In this document: in pieces, positions 9,608 to 19,044 of the stretch
How the letters are laid out: each line of letters begins with the position of its first letter
Numbering within the stretch: the stretch's first letter is position 1
Source: an uncultured Anaeroplasmataceae bacterium
GTDB taxonomy: Bacteria; Bacillota_I; Bacilli_A; Acholeplasmatales; Anaeroplasmataceae
NCBI GenBank assembly: GCA_947589245.1
Contig: CANQBD010000004.1
Coordinates: 1-64,000, forward strand
Direction of reading: 5' to 3'
DNA: 64,000 bases
Made by a program: the position numbers and the translations under genes
The notes under the pieces: generated by a model
Database searches by the model: none
The model's input: the letters and a program-made list of their open reading frames with translations, nothing else
What the model was told of the DNA's origin: nothing

Positions 9608-11227
9608 TTACTTAAGTATTGCTATACTATATGGTGGCATTTTAATTGTTTTGCCTTCTATTATTCCTACATATTTTTCTTCTTCACCTGTTATAACAAT
9701 TTGACCAACTACTGAATCAAATTCAAATTCTTGAAAATCAATAGTTAAATCTTCTGTAGGTGAAAAATTAAATATGATACCAATTTCGCTACCATTGTAG
9801 GTTTTTTTAATTACTAATATCTTGTTATCTCTATCCTGTTTTAACAAAGAGACTTCGCCTCTTGCTATTTCAGGATTTTGATTACGAATGAGCAAAACCT
9901 TTTTATAATAGTTATAAATAGAATTTTTATCCTCCATCTGTTCTTTTACAGTTGGATAAGGATATTCTTTCTTTGTAGTTCCACTTGGAGCATTACAATT
10001 TCCTTCCTCATTTGCTTCACCCCATAAAATAGGAATGCGAACATTTTGATCTGGAGCATTTGCATTTGTTCCAACTAGGCCCACTTCATCTCCATAATAA
10101 GTAAAAGTTGCACCATTCATCATTTGCAATAAAGCAAATTGAAATTTAGAATTGGATAAATTGCCTGATGATGTAAATCTTGGCATGTCATGGTTGTCCA
10201 AGAATGGAGCAGGAATATGCGTTCCTGCTATCTCGATATTTGAAAGTAAGCCATCATAATATCGATTAAGCATTTTACCCTCAAGGTTTAAGCAATTAAT
10301 TAAATAGCTTGAAGGAGTAGATACGCTTGCTTCAAAATTGAAGAAGGAATCAATCCCGCTTGTATAATAGCTTTCTAAAATGCTTGAACTAGTTTCCCAA
10401 CATTCACCAACAACATAGGCATTTGAATTTTTTGCTTTTACCCATTTACTAATTTGATTTAATAACTCGATATTTTTTGTTTGACTATTAATATAGTAGT
10501 ACTTTACCGCATCTAATCTAAAGCCATCAACGCCCTTATCCATATAGAAATCTATAATAGACTTAAATTCTTGCCGTACATTTGGATTATCACAATTAAA
10601 TTCTGGCATATCTGAGGAGAAATTCGCTTCATAATAGAAACTTCTTCCTGGAACCTTTTGATAGCCTGAAGGAGGATTGTCTCCATCATAGAAACTATAA
10701 AAATCTTTAAATGCCTCTTCTTCTGAAGTTAGCGGCAATCCCATAATATATTTTTGATGAGCTGTAGCCGCCTTATTAAACCAAGAATGATTTAGGCTCG
10801 AATGATTCAAAACCAAATCTAAGATGATTTTTATATCTCTTTTGTGACATTCTGATATAAGTTCTTCTAAATCAGACATCGTACCATAGGAAGAATCTAT
10901 TTGATAATAATCCTTAACATCATACTTGTGATAGGATGGAGAGGAATTAATTGGCATAAGCCAAATTCCAGTAAAACCTAAATCTTGAATATAATCTAGT
11001 TTACTAGTTACTCCCTTTAAATCTCCCTTACCATCGCCATTTGAATCATAAAAGGATCCTACAAAAATTTCATACCAATTACGATAATTGTCATCAACTT
11101 TATTCAACGTAGTTAAGTCCTCTTCTATACGTTTTCCGTAAGGAGCATTTTCTTCTTTTGCACAGCTTGTACAAACCATAAGAACTATCAAGCAAACTAA
11201 AGATAAGTATCTTCTTAAACTTTTCAT
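9608..11227 (-). CDS. GH13 alpha-amylase family lipoprotein
   Basis: Lipobox CTSC; YEIFVGSFYDSNGDGKGDLKGVTSKLDYIQDLGFTGIWLMPI; DLVLNHSS; GVDGFRLDAVKYY; FLDNHD. Confidence 0.9.
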   Translation of the reverse strand: MKSLRRYLSLVCLIVLMVCTSCAKEENAPYGKRIEEDLTTLNKVDDNYRNWYEIFVGSFYDSNGDGKGDLKGVTSKLDYIQDLGFTGIWLMPINSSPSYHKYDVKDYYQIDSSYGTMSDLEELISECHKRDIKIILDLVLNHSSLNHSWFNKAATAHQKYIMGLPLTSEEEAFKDFYSFYDGDNPPSGYQKVPGRSFYYEANFSSDMPEFNCDNPNVRQEFKSIIDFYMDKGVDGFRLDAVKYYYINSQTKNIELLNQISKWVKAKNSNAYVVGECWETSSSILESYYTSGIDSFFNFEASVSTPSSYLINCLNLEGKMLNRYYDGLLSNIEIAGTHIPAPFLDNHDMPRFTSSGNLSNSKFQFALLQMMNGATFTYYGDEVGLVGTNANAPDQNVRIPILWGEANEEGNCNAPSGTTKKEYPYPTVKEQMEDKNSIYNYYKKVLLIRNQNPEIARGEVSLLKQDRDNKILVIKKTYNGSEIGIIFNFSPTEDLTIDFQEFEFDSVVGQIVITGEEEKYVGIIEGKTIKMPPYSIAILK

Positions 11228-11232
11228 ATGAC

Positions 11233-12171
11233 TTATCCTTTTACAGCTCCGCCTGTAACTCCCTCAACATAGTAGCTTTGTAATGCGAAGAATAGGATCA
11301 TAATAGGAATAGATACAATTACAGCTGCTGCACAGAAAATAGGAAAATAGGATGTCCCCGCTTCCTTGCTGAGCATTTGCTGTAAACCTACTGCAACGTT
11401 AAATAGCTTATTGTCGCCACCCGCCATTACAGAGGCTAGCATATAATCACCCCAAGGGGCAGTAAATGCTAATAATATAGTATAAACCACGATTGGTTTA
11501 GATAATGGCATAATAACACGCCAAAAGATTGTATTTTTATTTGCGCCATCAATCATGGCAGCCTCATCTAATGAGGTTGATATTGTATCAAAATAGCCTT
11601 TTGCTACATAATAATTCATTACACATCCAGAAATATAAACCAATACTAACCCAAATAATGCTGGCATGCCTTGATTTAAATTTACTTGTTTTAATATGTA
11701 ATAGGTAATAATCATACCTAAGAAGCCAGGGAACATACCAATAACTAAAATTAATCGCATATATCCCTTACGCATCTTAAATCTTAATCTAGAAAATGCA
11801 TAAGCACTAACTAAAGTTAAGACTGTATTTAATACTGAAACCACCAATGCAATAACGAATGTATTTAAATACCAACGCCAGAAAGGATAAGTTTTGGCTA
11901 AAGAAACATCCTTACCTCCTAGATTCAAAACAAGATTTTGATCAAATAAAGCACGATAATTATTTATTGTCCAGCTTCTAGGAACTATTAAAGATGCTTC
12001 ATAAGTTGTTGCAAAGGATTGAATAATTAAATACACAAATGGAACCAACCAAATAATTGACATGATTACTAAAATAATGTAAATAATTGTTTTACTAGTA
12101 ATTTCTCTGGCCTTCTTCCCCCCAGACATACGAGGGTCAGCAAATAAACTAAATTTTTTATCTGGCATCAT
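11233..12171 (-). CDS. malG: maltodextrin ABC transporter permease, MalG-like
   Basis: CUT1 permease with DEAAMIDGANKNTIFWRVIMPLSKP EAA motif. Confidence 0.85.
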   Translation of the reverse strand: MMPDKKFSLFADPRMSGGKKAREITSKTIIYIILVIMSIIWLVPFVYLIIQSFATTYEASLIVPRSWTINNYRALFDQNLVLNLGGKDVSLAKTYPFWRWYLNTFVIALVVSVLNTVLTLVSAYAFSRLRFKMRKGYMRLILVIGMFPGFLGMIITYYILKQVNLNQGMPALFGLVLVYISGCVMNYYVAKGYFDTISTSLDEAAMIDGANKNTIFWRVIMPLSKPIVVYTILLAFTAPWGDYMLASVMAGGDNKLFNVAVGLQQMLSKEAGTSYFPIFCAAAVIVSIPIMILFFALQSYYVEGVTGGAVKG

Positions 12172-13721
12172 TGGAAATCACCTTCATTCTTTACAGCGTT
12201 CGTACGATTATAAACAATAGTTGAAATAGATGCTAATACAATAAATATGATAATTCCAATTACGGAAGCAACACCATAATCTTTTGTATTAGATGTCATT
12301 ACCATCTTATATAACCAAGTAATCAATAGATCGGTTTGTCCTGCATTATAAATCTTTGATGCATCAATTAAGTTTCCATTGATATTTGTAAACATAGGGT
12401 TACCACCAGAAAGTAGATAAATTACATTGAAATTATTGATATTACCTACAAAGGTAGATATCAAATATGGCCCTGTAACAAAGAACATGTAAGGTAATGT
12501 AATTTTTGTGTACATCTTTACTGGATTTGCACCATCAATTCTTGCAGATTCATATAGGTCTGCAGGAATATTCATTAATATACCTGAGCACATCAACATG
12601 GTATAAGGAATACCAATCCACATGTTTACAACAATAATAGTAATTTTTGCTACTAAAGCATCATCTAAGAATTTAATTGGCGAAGAAATCCAGCCCCAAT
12701 CTAATAATAGAGAGTTAATTCCTCCTGTTTCCGTTAAAAGCTTAGATAAGAACAATAAGGAAATAAATTGTGGTACCGCAATTGTGGTAATAAGGATTGT
12801 CCGCCATAGCTTCTTGAAACGTATTCCTTTTTTATTAATGATCATCGCAACAATCATACCAAAGAAATAGTTTGTAAAAGTGGCAAATATGGCCCATATT
12901 AATGTCCACAATAAGATTTGACTAAATACATGTACGAATGCTTCTCCACCATCTCCTGCCAATCCGAATAACCGTTGGAAATTATATAATCCAACCCAGT
13001 CAAACAGATGCTTGGGGTTCATATAGGTAGAAGAGTAGTTTGTGAAAGCTACCAATATCATTACAAATAATGGTAATATCGTAAACAATACTAAGCCTAG
13101 CGTTGGGAAAGAAAGCAATACCTTATGAAAGTTTCTTCCAACCAAACTTTTCATTGTATCCTTATCTGTGATTCTTTTTCCTATTTTATTTAAATTTTCT
13201 AACTCATTATTTTCTCTAATTTGAATAGACCATAAGAAAATAAAAATCCCTATAAATATAAATGTTAGAACAAAGTTCATTAATAACAATAAACTATCAT
13301 CACCAATAGCTGTTGTAATTCTAACATATGCATCAGCTTCAGCATCGTAATATTCTGCTGCTTGACTGACAAATCCAAAAGTCCCTATTTTTGCAAACGC
13401 AGGTCCTCCTGTAGAAATCATAAAGTAGATGAATATAATTTCATATAATAGGTAAAGGAATCCTTTTATATATTGTTTTCTAAATATATGCCCAAATCCC
13501 ATTACAAAAAATGAAGTTTTTGTTTTCCAGTCTCCACTGACAAAAATTTCACCAGTATGAATAAAGAAATTTGCAATTCCTCTGCCAATACGCTTTAAAA
13601 AGTTTAAAACAGTGACAGATAAAAAATGCCAAATTCCTTTTGGAATAGCACATAAAAGACTCCATAGCTTATATAAAAATCTTTTATATGAAGGAAGGGC
13701 AAGATATTCGATTGTAGTCAT
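12168..13721 (-). CDS. malF: maltodextrin ABC transporter permease, MalF-like with extended N-terminus
   Basis: ESARIDGANPVKMYTKITLPYM EAA motif; N-terminal ~190 aa with extra membrane segments. Confidence 0.85.
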   Translation of the reverse strand: MTTIEYLALPSYKRFLYKLWSLLCAIPKGIWHFLSVTVLNFLKRIGRGIANFFIHTGEIFVSGDWKTKTSFFVMGFGHIFRKQYIKGFLYLLYEIIFIYFMISTGGPAFAKIGTFGFVSQAAEYYDAEADAYVRITTAIGDDSLLLLMNFVLTFIFIGIFIFLWSIQIRENNELENLNKIGKRITDKDTMKSLVGRNFHKVLLSFPTLGLVLFTILPLFVMILVAFTNYSSTYMNPKHLFDWVGLYNFQRLFGLAGDGGEAFVHVFSQILLWTLIWAIFATFTNYFFGMIVAMIINKKGIRFKKLWRTILITTIAVPQFISLLFLSKLLTETGGINSLLLDWGWISSPIKFLDDALVAKITIIVVNMWIGIPYTMLMCSGILMNIPADLYESARIDGANPVKMYTKITLPYMFFVTGPYLISTFVGNINNFNVIYLLSGGNPMFTNINGNLIDASKIYNAGQTDLLITWLYKMVMTSNTKDYGVASVIGIIIFIVLASISTIVYNRTNAVKNEGDFQ

Positions 13722-13912
13722 AAATCCACCTAGTATAATTAAAATTGTACTTAATAATTATACAATATCCTTCTTTAAGAGTTTCATTTTTAAAGTTATG
13801 AGTACAACATAACTTTTATATTAACACTTGAGTCAATATAATTTAGTTAAGCCTTGTAGCTTATTTCATTTTCTTACCTACAAGACACGCTTTTCTTCCA
13901 AAAAGAGTATAG

Positions 13913-13932
13913 ACAGGCCTATTTCAGCCTGT
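13913..13932 (-). other. intercistronic hairpin between malE and malF
   Basis: ACAGGC...GCCTGT inverted repeat downstream of malE; T-rich sequence follows on the minus strand. Confidence 0.4.
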
Positions 13933-13956
13933 TCCACACCCACATTTTAATTTTTA

Positions 13957-15219
13957 TTACTTAGCACCTTTTACACTATCATTAAATTGCTTAACAGCTT
14001 CTCTAATTTGAGCATCAGTTGATACAGTTCCATCAGCAAATGCAGTAGTTAAAGTTGCTGGAGCATTCCAGAATTGATCAGGTACTGCAGTTTGAGCATG
14101 AGCAAATGTTGCTTGTTCAACTAAGCACTTAACATTTTCATCATCTATAACTCTCTTTTCAGCAGCAGCTTCCTTATTACATGGAGCGATGCTTGCATGA
14201 TCAAATCTCTTTAATTGGCATTCCTTACCAGATAAGAATTTAGCTAATTCATGAGCAGCTTTCAAACGGTCAGTATCCTTACCAGCTCTTGAAGGATTAA
14301 CACCAAGTAACTTACCACCTAAGAAAGCACCAAGATGTCTTGTTTCACCGTCAATTGTAATTGTTGGCATTGGAGCACATGCATAGTTTTCATCTAATTC
14401 GTTTTTATAAGCAGCGATATCCCAAGTACCAGCAATACAACCAATAAATTTGTTGTCTGGTGTTGGAGCGGCCATATCATTAGACCAAGCTGGATGATCC
14501 ATGATTTGCTTAATTGCTTTTGCAGCTTTTACACCCTTTTCGCTATCAAAGTCAGCTGTAATTTCTTTGACACTTCCATCCTCATCAAATGACATTGAGT
14601 AGTCAGCACCGAATGTAAACATTGCAGCACCACCCCAGAATGCCTCCTTTAGATTATAGCCAAGCTTTAATCCTTTTGATTCAGCAATTTCTAAAATCTT
14701 TTCGATAGATGTAGCATCCTCTGGATTAGTAATAATAGACTTATCATATTGGAAATAATAAGTATTGTCACCTGTATAAGGATAAGCATATGTGCTTCCG
14801 TTGAATGAAGCTAAATCAAATCCTAAATCATTGTTGTTATCTTTTACCCATTTTGATTGAGTAGGGGTAAGTCTTGCTAAAGCACCTTTTTGATATAACC
14901 CTGTAATCTTATCAGATGCAAACTCAAATACATCTGGTCCAATAGTCCAGTCTTGAACTTCACTATCTACTTTATCTGGACCATGTTCAACATAAGTGAT
15001 ATTATAAGTATTTTTATCACCTGCAGCCTTTCTAGCGGCCTTGAAATCTTCAAATAAACCTACGTTAAAGTCACGGTCAGAAGCAGTACCAGAATATTCT
15101 AGTTCAATAGTCTTTCCCTCTCCGTCTAATAATGGATCATCAGTTGTTGTCTCATTGCCACAGCTAGCTAGTCCAACTGCAAGTAAAGAAACAGCACCTA
15201 GAGCAAATAATTTTTTCAT
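13957..15219 (-). CDS. malE: maltose/maltodextrin ABC transporter substrate-binding lipoprotein, MalE-like
   Basis: Signal and lipobox VGLASC; FEFASDKITGLYQKGALARL; YPYTGDNTYYFQYDKS; first gene upstream of malFG. Confidence 0.85.
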   Translation of the reverse strand: MKKLFALGAVSLLAVGLASCGNETTTDDPLLDGEGKTIELEYSGTASDRDFNVGLFEDFKAARKAAGDKNTYNITYVEHGPDKVDSEVQDWTIGPDVFEFASDKITGLYQKGALARLTPTQSKWVKDNNNDLGFDLASFNGSTYAYPYTGDNTYYFQYDKSIITNPEDATSIEKILEIAESKGLKLGYNLKEAFWGGAAMFTFGADYSMSFDEDGSVKEITADFDSEKGVKAAKAIKQIMDHPAWSNDMAAPTPDNKFIGCIAGTWDIAAYKNELDENYACAPMPTITIDGETRHLGAFLGGKLLGVNPSRAGKDTDRLKAAHELAKFLSGKECQLKRFDHASIAPCNKEAAAEKRVIDDENVKCLVEQATFAHAQTAVPDQFWNAPATLTTAFADGTVSTDAQIREAVKQFNDSVKGAK

Positions 15220-15364
15220 TTTTTCTTCCTCCTTGTTTTTTTAAATATTTGCTTTTAATAATAGAAATCTAAGAAATAAAAATAAAAACTATAACCCCTC
15301 TTAGAAATGATTTCTACTTCTTATTCTAAAATTTTCTATTAATTTATTAAAATAGGAATTTTTC

Positions 15365-16036
15365 CTAGTTCAATACACAATTAATCATCCAATGTAACCT
15401 CTTATAATTAAAACCAACTAAATCAGGAGTAATTGATTTCTTAAAGGTTAAATTAGATTGGATAAAGATTGTTTTTAAGCCTAATTCTTTGGCTGGTAGT
15501 ATGTCACATTCAATATCATTCCCTACCATTAAGGCCGTTTCCAATTTAAAATTCTTCATTGCTGATTGGAAGAATTCTAAGTTTGGCTTTTTTAGACCAT
15601 AAGCTGATGAAATTGCAATTCCATTAAAATATTTATCTATTTTCAATTTTTTCAATTCAGGTAAAGTAAATGCTTCTTGGGCATTAGATAGCACGTAAAG
15701 AAAATATCCCTCTTCCTTTAACTTTTTCAGCAATTTTTTTACCCCTCTATAAAGACGAATATATTTAGTAGATGCTTTTCTAAATTGCCAAGCTACTTCT
15801 ATTGCTTGTTGTTCTGTTATAGAAAGTAGTTCTTCAAACACCTCTAAAATAGCAGTTTCTTCTTTAGCTTTTCCTTTTTCTATACATATTTGGATATATT
15901 TGTTTTTCAATTCATCAGGAGAATAGTCATAATATTTTCTTACCTTTTTAGATATTCGCTTCCAAAACGTCATGCTAGCTTCATCTGTGTGAATATCAAT
16001 CAAGGTGCCATATAAATCAAATAATATAGCTTTCAT
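15365..16036 (-). CDS. HAD-superfamily hydrolase
   Basis: MKAILFDLYGTLID (motif I), VLSNA (motif II), KKPNLEFF and MVGNDIECDI (motifs III/IV). ATG at 16036 has an upstream GAGGAG. Confidence 0.85.
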   Translation of the reverse strand: MKAILFDLYGTLIDIHTDEASMTFWKRISKKVRKYYDYSPDELKNKYIQICIEKGKAKEETAILEVFEELLSITEQQAIEVAWQFRKASTKYIRLYRGVKKLLKKLKEEGYFLYVLSNAQEAFTLPELKKLKIDKYFNGIAISSAYGLKKPNLEFFQSAMKNFKLETALMVGNDIECDILPAKELGLKTIFIQSNLTFKKSITPDLVGFNYKRLHWMINCVLN

Positions 16037-16079
16037 ATTATACACAACTCCTCAATTTTTTCTTATAAACGCAAATATA

Positions 16080-16089
16080 CCCCCCCCCC
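16080..16089. repeat. C10/G10 homopolymeric tract
   Basis: Ten consecutive C on the plus strand in an AT-rich intergenic region, ~44 bp upstream of the HAD gene ATG. Confidence 0.9.
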
Positions 16090-16219
16090 AGTATATTTTG
16101 GGTTTAAAAATTAAAGCCTTTTTTGGCTTAGACAAAATAGCTGAGAGAGGATATCATTTCACATTATTTTATTTTCGGTTGGCTTCCCCCCCTCATAAAA
16201 GCAACGGGGGATTCCCATC

Positions 16220-16273
16220 AGATTAAGTGATGAGAACCCCCAAAAAGGAGAAAAAACTAACATCACTTAATCT
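16220..16273. repeat. perfect 13-bp inverted repeat AGATTAAGTGATG ... CATCACTTAATCT
   Basis: Arms 16220-16232 and 16261-16273, 28-nt loop, overlapping the malQ stop codon. Confidence 0.85.
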
Positions 16274-17771
16274 AATTTCGCTTATATTTCACAATATAAT
16301 TTCTAATTCGAGTTGCAAGCTTATCGGACAATTGATTTTTTAAAATTCGATAACTCCAGTTACTCGTTGAAACTGTAGCCGGTAGATTCATTCTAGATGA
16401 ACCATCTAAAGTAAGTAAATCTTGAACCGGTATGATGCAAGTATTTGCTACTGAAGCAAATGCAAGCTCTACAACCGTTTCCGTTACAGCTTCATAGTTT
16501 CCATTTTTCATTTCCACATTTAGTTTATTACATTCATCCTTTAAATCAGCAAGATATGTATGTAAACTATATGGATCAAGATCTAATATATATTGATATA
16601 GTGGCATATTATCATGGGTGCCCGTATAAACAATAAAATTTTCTTTGTAATTTGAAGGCTTATGTTCATTGTCTTTAGACCCGTCAAAAGCAAATTCCAA
16701 GATCTTCATTCCAGGATAATTGGTTTGCTTTAACAACTCTCGAACATCATCATCAATATATCCCAAGTCTTCTGCAACTATACGATAATCTAACTTATCT
16801 TTAAATAAATCAAATTTTGGGCCATCCATCCATTGGCCTACTTTAGCATTTTTCATACCATAAGGAATGGCATAATATTGGGCAAAGCCTCTAAAATGAT
16901 CGATTCTTAAAATATCATATAAAGCAAATGCTTTTTTGATTCTTTCGTTCCACCAAGCATAATTTGTTTTCTTCATATAAGACCAATCATAAATTGGATT
17001 TCCCCATAACTGACCTTCCTCTGTAAAACAATCCGGCGGACATCCCGCAACAAGCTTTGGTTCCTTTTCTTCTGTTAAAACAAATAATTCCGGATACTTC
17101 CATACTTCTACACTATCATGTGCAACATATAAAGGCATATCGCCCATAATTTCGATGCCTTTAGTCTTTGCATAGGTATGAAGCTTATTCCATTCTTCTA
17201 AGAACTCGTATTGTGTCCATATCCAAAATAAATAATCTTCTCTATGCTCTGTAAGAATCTCGGTTTCTAATTCTTTAGAATAGGACTGATACTTTTTTTC
17301 CCAAAGATTCCACTGCCGATATTCATGCATTGCTTTAATGGTCATGAATAATGCAAAATCCTTATATTCACCCTTAGCTTCAAAGAAAGTAAAGTCAGGA
17401 TCTTTCTTATCAAATTTATCATAGGCTAAATGTAAAACTTTTATCTTTTCTGTAAATAACAAGCTATAATTTACTTTTCCAGCATAGTCAAAAAACTTTC
17501 TTGTTTCATAATCCTTCTTCTTTAACAAACCTTTTTTGTGTAATATGTCAAAATCTATAAGATAATAGTTCAAGGCTGTAGAAGAAACAGATTGATACGG
17601 TGAGTCACCATAGTTAGTTGGCACAAGCGGTAAGACTTGCCATATAGACAATTCTGCTTTTTCCATCCAATCTATAAACTCATAGGCAGCAGCCCCTAAA
17701 GTTCCTACACCATGTGGAGAAGGGAGTGAAGTTACATGCAAAAGAATGCCGGCACTTCTTTTAAAATTCAT
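16272..17771 (-). CDS. malQ: 4-alpha-glucanotransferase (GH77)
   Basis: RSAGILLHVTSLPSPHGVGTLG; YGDSPYQSVSSTALN; LRIDHFRGFAQYYAIP; IVAEDLG; YTGTHDN. Confidence 0.93.
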   Translation of the reverse strand: MNFKRSAGILLHVTSLPSPHGVGTLGAAAYEFIDWMEKAELSIWQVLPLVPTNYGDSPYQSVSSTALNYYLIDFDILHKKGLLKKKDYETRKFFDYAGKVNYSLLFTEKIKVLHLAYDKFDKKDPDFTFFEAKGEYKDFALFMTIKAMHEYRQWNLWEKKYQSYSKELETEILTEHREDYLFWIWTQYEFLEEWNKLHTYAKTKGIEIMGDMPLYVAHDSVEVWKYPELFVLTEEKEPKLVAGCPPDCFTEEGQLWGNPIYDWSYMKKTNYAWWNERIKKAFALYDILRIDHFRGFAQYYAIPYGMKNAKVGQWMDGPKFDLFKDKLDYRIVAEDLGYIDDDVRELLKQTNYPGMKILEFAFDGSKDNEHKPSNYKENFIVYTGTHDNMPLYQYILDLDPYSLHTYLADLKDECNKLNVEMKNGNYEAVTETVVELAFASVANTCIIPVQDLLTLDGSSRMNLPATVSTSNWSYRILKNQLSDKLATRIRNYIVKYKRN

Positions 17772-17814
17772 AGCTACTCCTCCTTTTATTTATTTTATCG
17801 CACAACGTATATTT

Positions 17815-17852
17815 ATTGTAAAGCGTTTTCTCTTTTAATGCAAGCGTTTTTA
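17815..17852 (-). promoter_or_regulatory. malQ promoter overlapped by two LacI-family/cre-like operators
   Basis: Minus strand -35 TTGCAT (17838-17843), 17-bp spacer, -10 TACAAT (17815-17820); cre-like GTAAAGCGTTTTCT (17818-17831) and TGCAAGCGTTTTTA (17839-17852), 21 bp apart. Confidence 0.7.
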
Positions 17853-17923
17853 TAAAAAATACGAAAATTCTCAAAAAACAAATAATTTTTTCGAAAAAAT
17901 TTCGATTTAGTTACGAAAAAACA

Positions 17924-17952
17924 TTGAAATATCAATATAAAAAGCCTATAAT
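17924..17952 (+). promoter_or_regulatory. promoter for the lacI-family gene
   Basis: TTGAAA - 17 bp - TATAAT. Confidence 0.7.
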
Positions 17953-17971
17953 TAAGTAAGGGTGGGATAGA

Positions 17972-18955
17972 ATGAAAATTAAAGATATTGCAAAAGAACT
18001 TCATTTATCGGTATCTACGGTATCAAAAGCTTTAAATGGTGCCTTTGATGTTTCAAAAGAAACCAAACAAACTGTTATTGCCTATGCAAAAGCACATGGT
18101 TACAAGTCACGAGATGAAAGACTTACCGTAAAAAGTATCAGAAGGCTGTGCTTTATTTATGACAATGTAACTGCACAATTTAATATTATTATGCCTTTGG
18201 GCTTATCCTTTTCTAACTATGCACGTAAGAATAATTTTGAAGTAATACAAATAGATATTAAAAGTATCAATACTTCTTATAATGAATTTATGCAACAAAA
18301 TAACTTCGATGGAGCATTTATTGCAGGATTAAATTATAAAAGTCCATTATTAACTGAATTAAAAAACACCGTATATCCAACTGTGCTTTATGATAATATT
18401 ATGGTCGCAGATATGGTGGCAACCATTCATAATGAAAACATCAATACAATAGCCAATTTAGTAAGCCTCTTAAAACAAAACAATCATACAAAGATTGGTT
18501 TTATTCATGGAGATAAACATTCATTTGTAAGTAATGAACGCTTTGCGGGCTATATTATAGGACAAACAATGAACGATATTGAGTATAATCCAAGCTATGT
18601 CTATTATGGCGATTTCACAGAAACCTCTGGAATTGAAGCAGCCAAATACTTTATTCATACAGATGTTACTGCCGTCATCTGTGCTAGTGATTTAATGGCA
18701 ATCGGGCTAATTCATGGTCTTGAAGCGGCAGGAAAGCGCGTGCCTTTAGACATTTCAGTCACAGGCTATGATGATCTAGATGTATCTAAATATGTTAAAC
18801 CATCTTTAACTACTGTAAAACAAGACTTAGATTCAATTGGTGAAAAAGCATTCACTTTACTTACAAGTATTTTAATGAATCGATCTAGTCAAAGACTAGT
18901 TATCAGTGGCGAAATTAAGGTAAGAGAATCTATCGCAATGCATCAAGAGGCTTAA
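17972..18955 (+). CDS. LacI-family transcriptional regulator (likely maltodextrin regulator)
   Basis: N-terminal HTH MKIKDIAKELHLSVSTVSKALNGAFDVSKETKQTVIAYAKAHGY; periplasmic-binding-like effector domain; divergent from malQ. Confidence 0.9.
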   Translation: MKIKDIAKELHLSVSTVSKALNGAFDVSKETKQTVIAYAKAHGYKSRDERLTVKSIRRLCFIYDNVTAQFNIIMPLGLSFSNYARKNNFEVIQIDIKSINTSYNEFMQQNNFDGAFIAGLNYKSPLLTELKNTVYPTVLYDNIMVADMVATIHNENINTIANLVSLLKQNNHTKIGFIHGDKHSFVSNERFAGYIIGQTMNDIEYNPSYVYYGDFTETSGIEAAKYFIHTDVTAVICASDLMAIGLIHGLEAAGKRVPLDISVTGYDDLDVSKYVKPSLTTVKQDLDSIGEKAFTLLTSILMNRSSQRLVISGEIKVRESIAMHQEA

Positions 18956-18963
18956 TAATTATC

Positions 18964-18989
18964 CACCAGCTAGGCTGGTGTTTTTTTTT
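18964..18989 (+). terminator. rho-independent terminator
   Basis: CACCAGC TAG GCTGGTG followed by T9. Confidence 0.92.
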
Positions 18990-19044
18990 ACCAAAAAATA
19001 AATCTGTCAAAACAAATGACAGATTTACCAAACACTATTTAATA

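Noticed and set aside
16080-16273. G-quadruplex claim for the G/C tracts
   Set aside because: The G runs on one strand are ~45-100 nt apart, too far for a canonical quadruplex.
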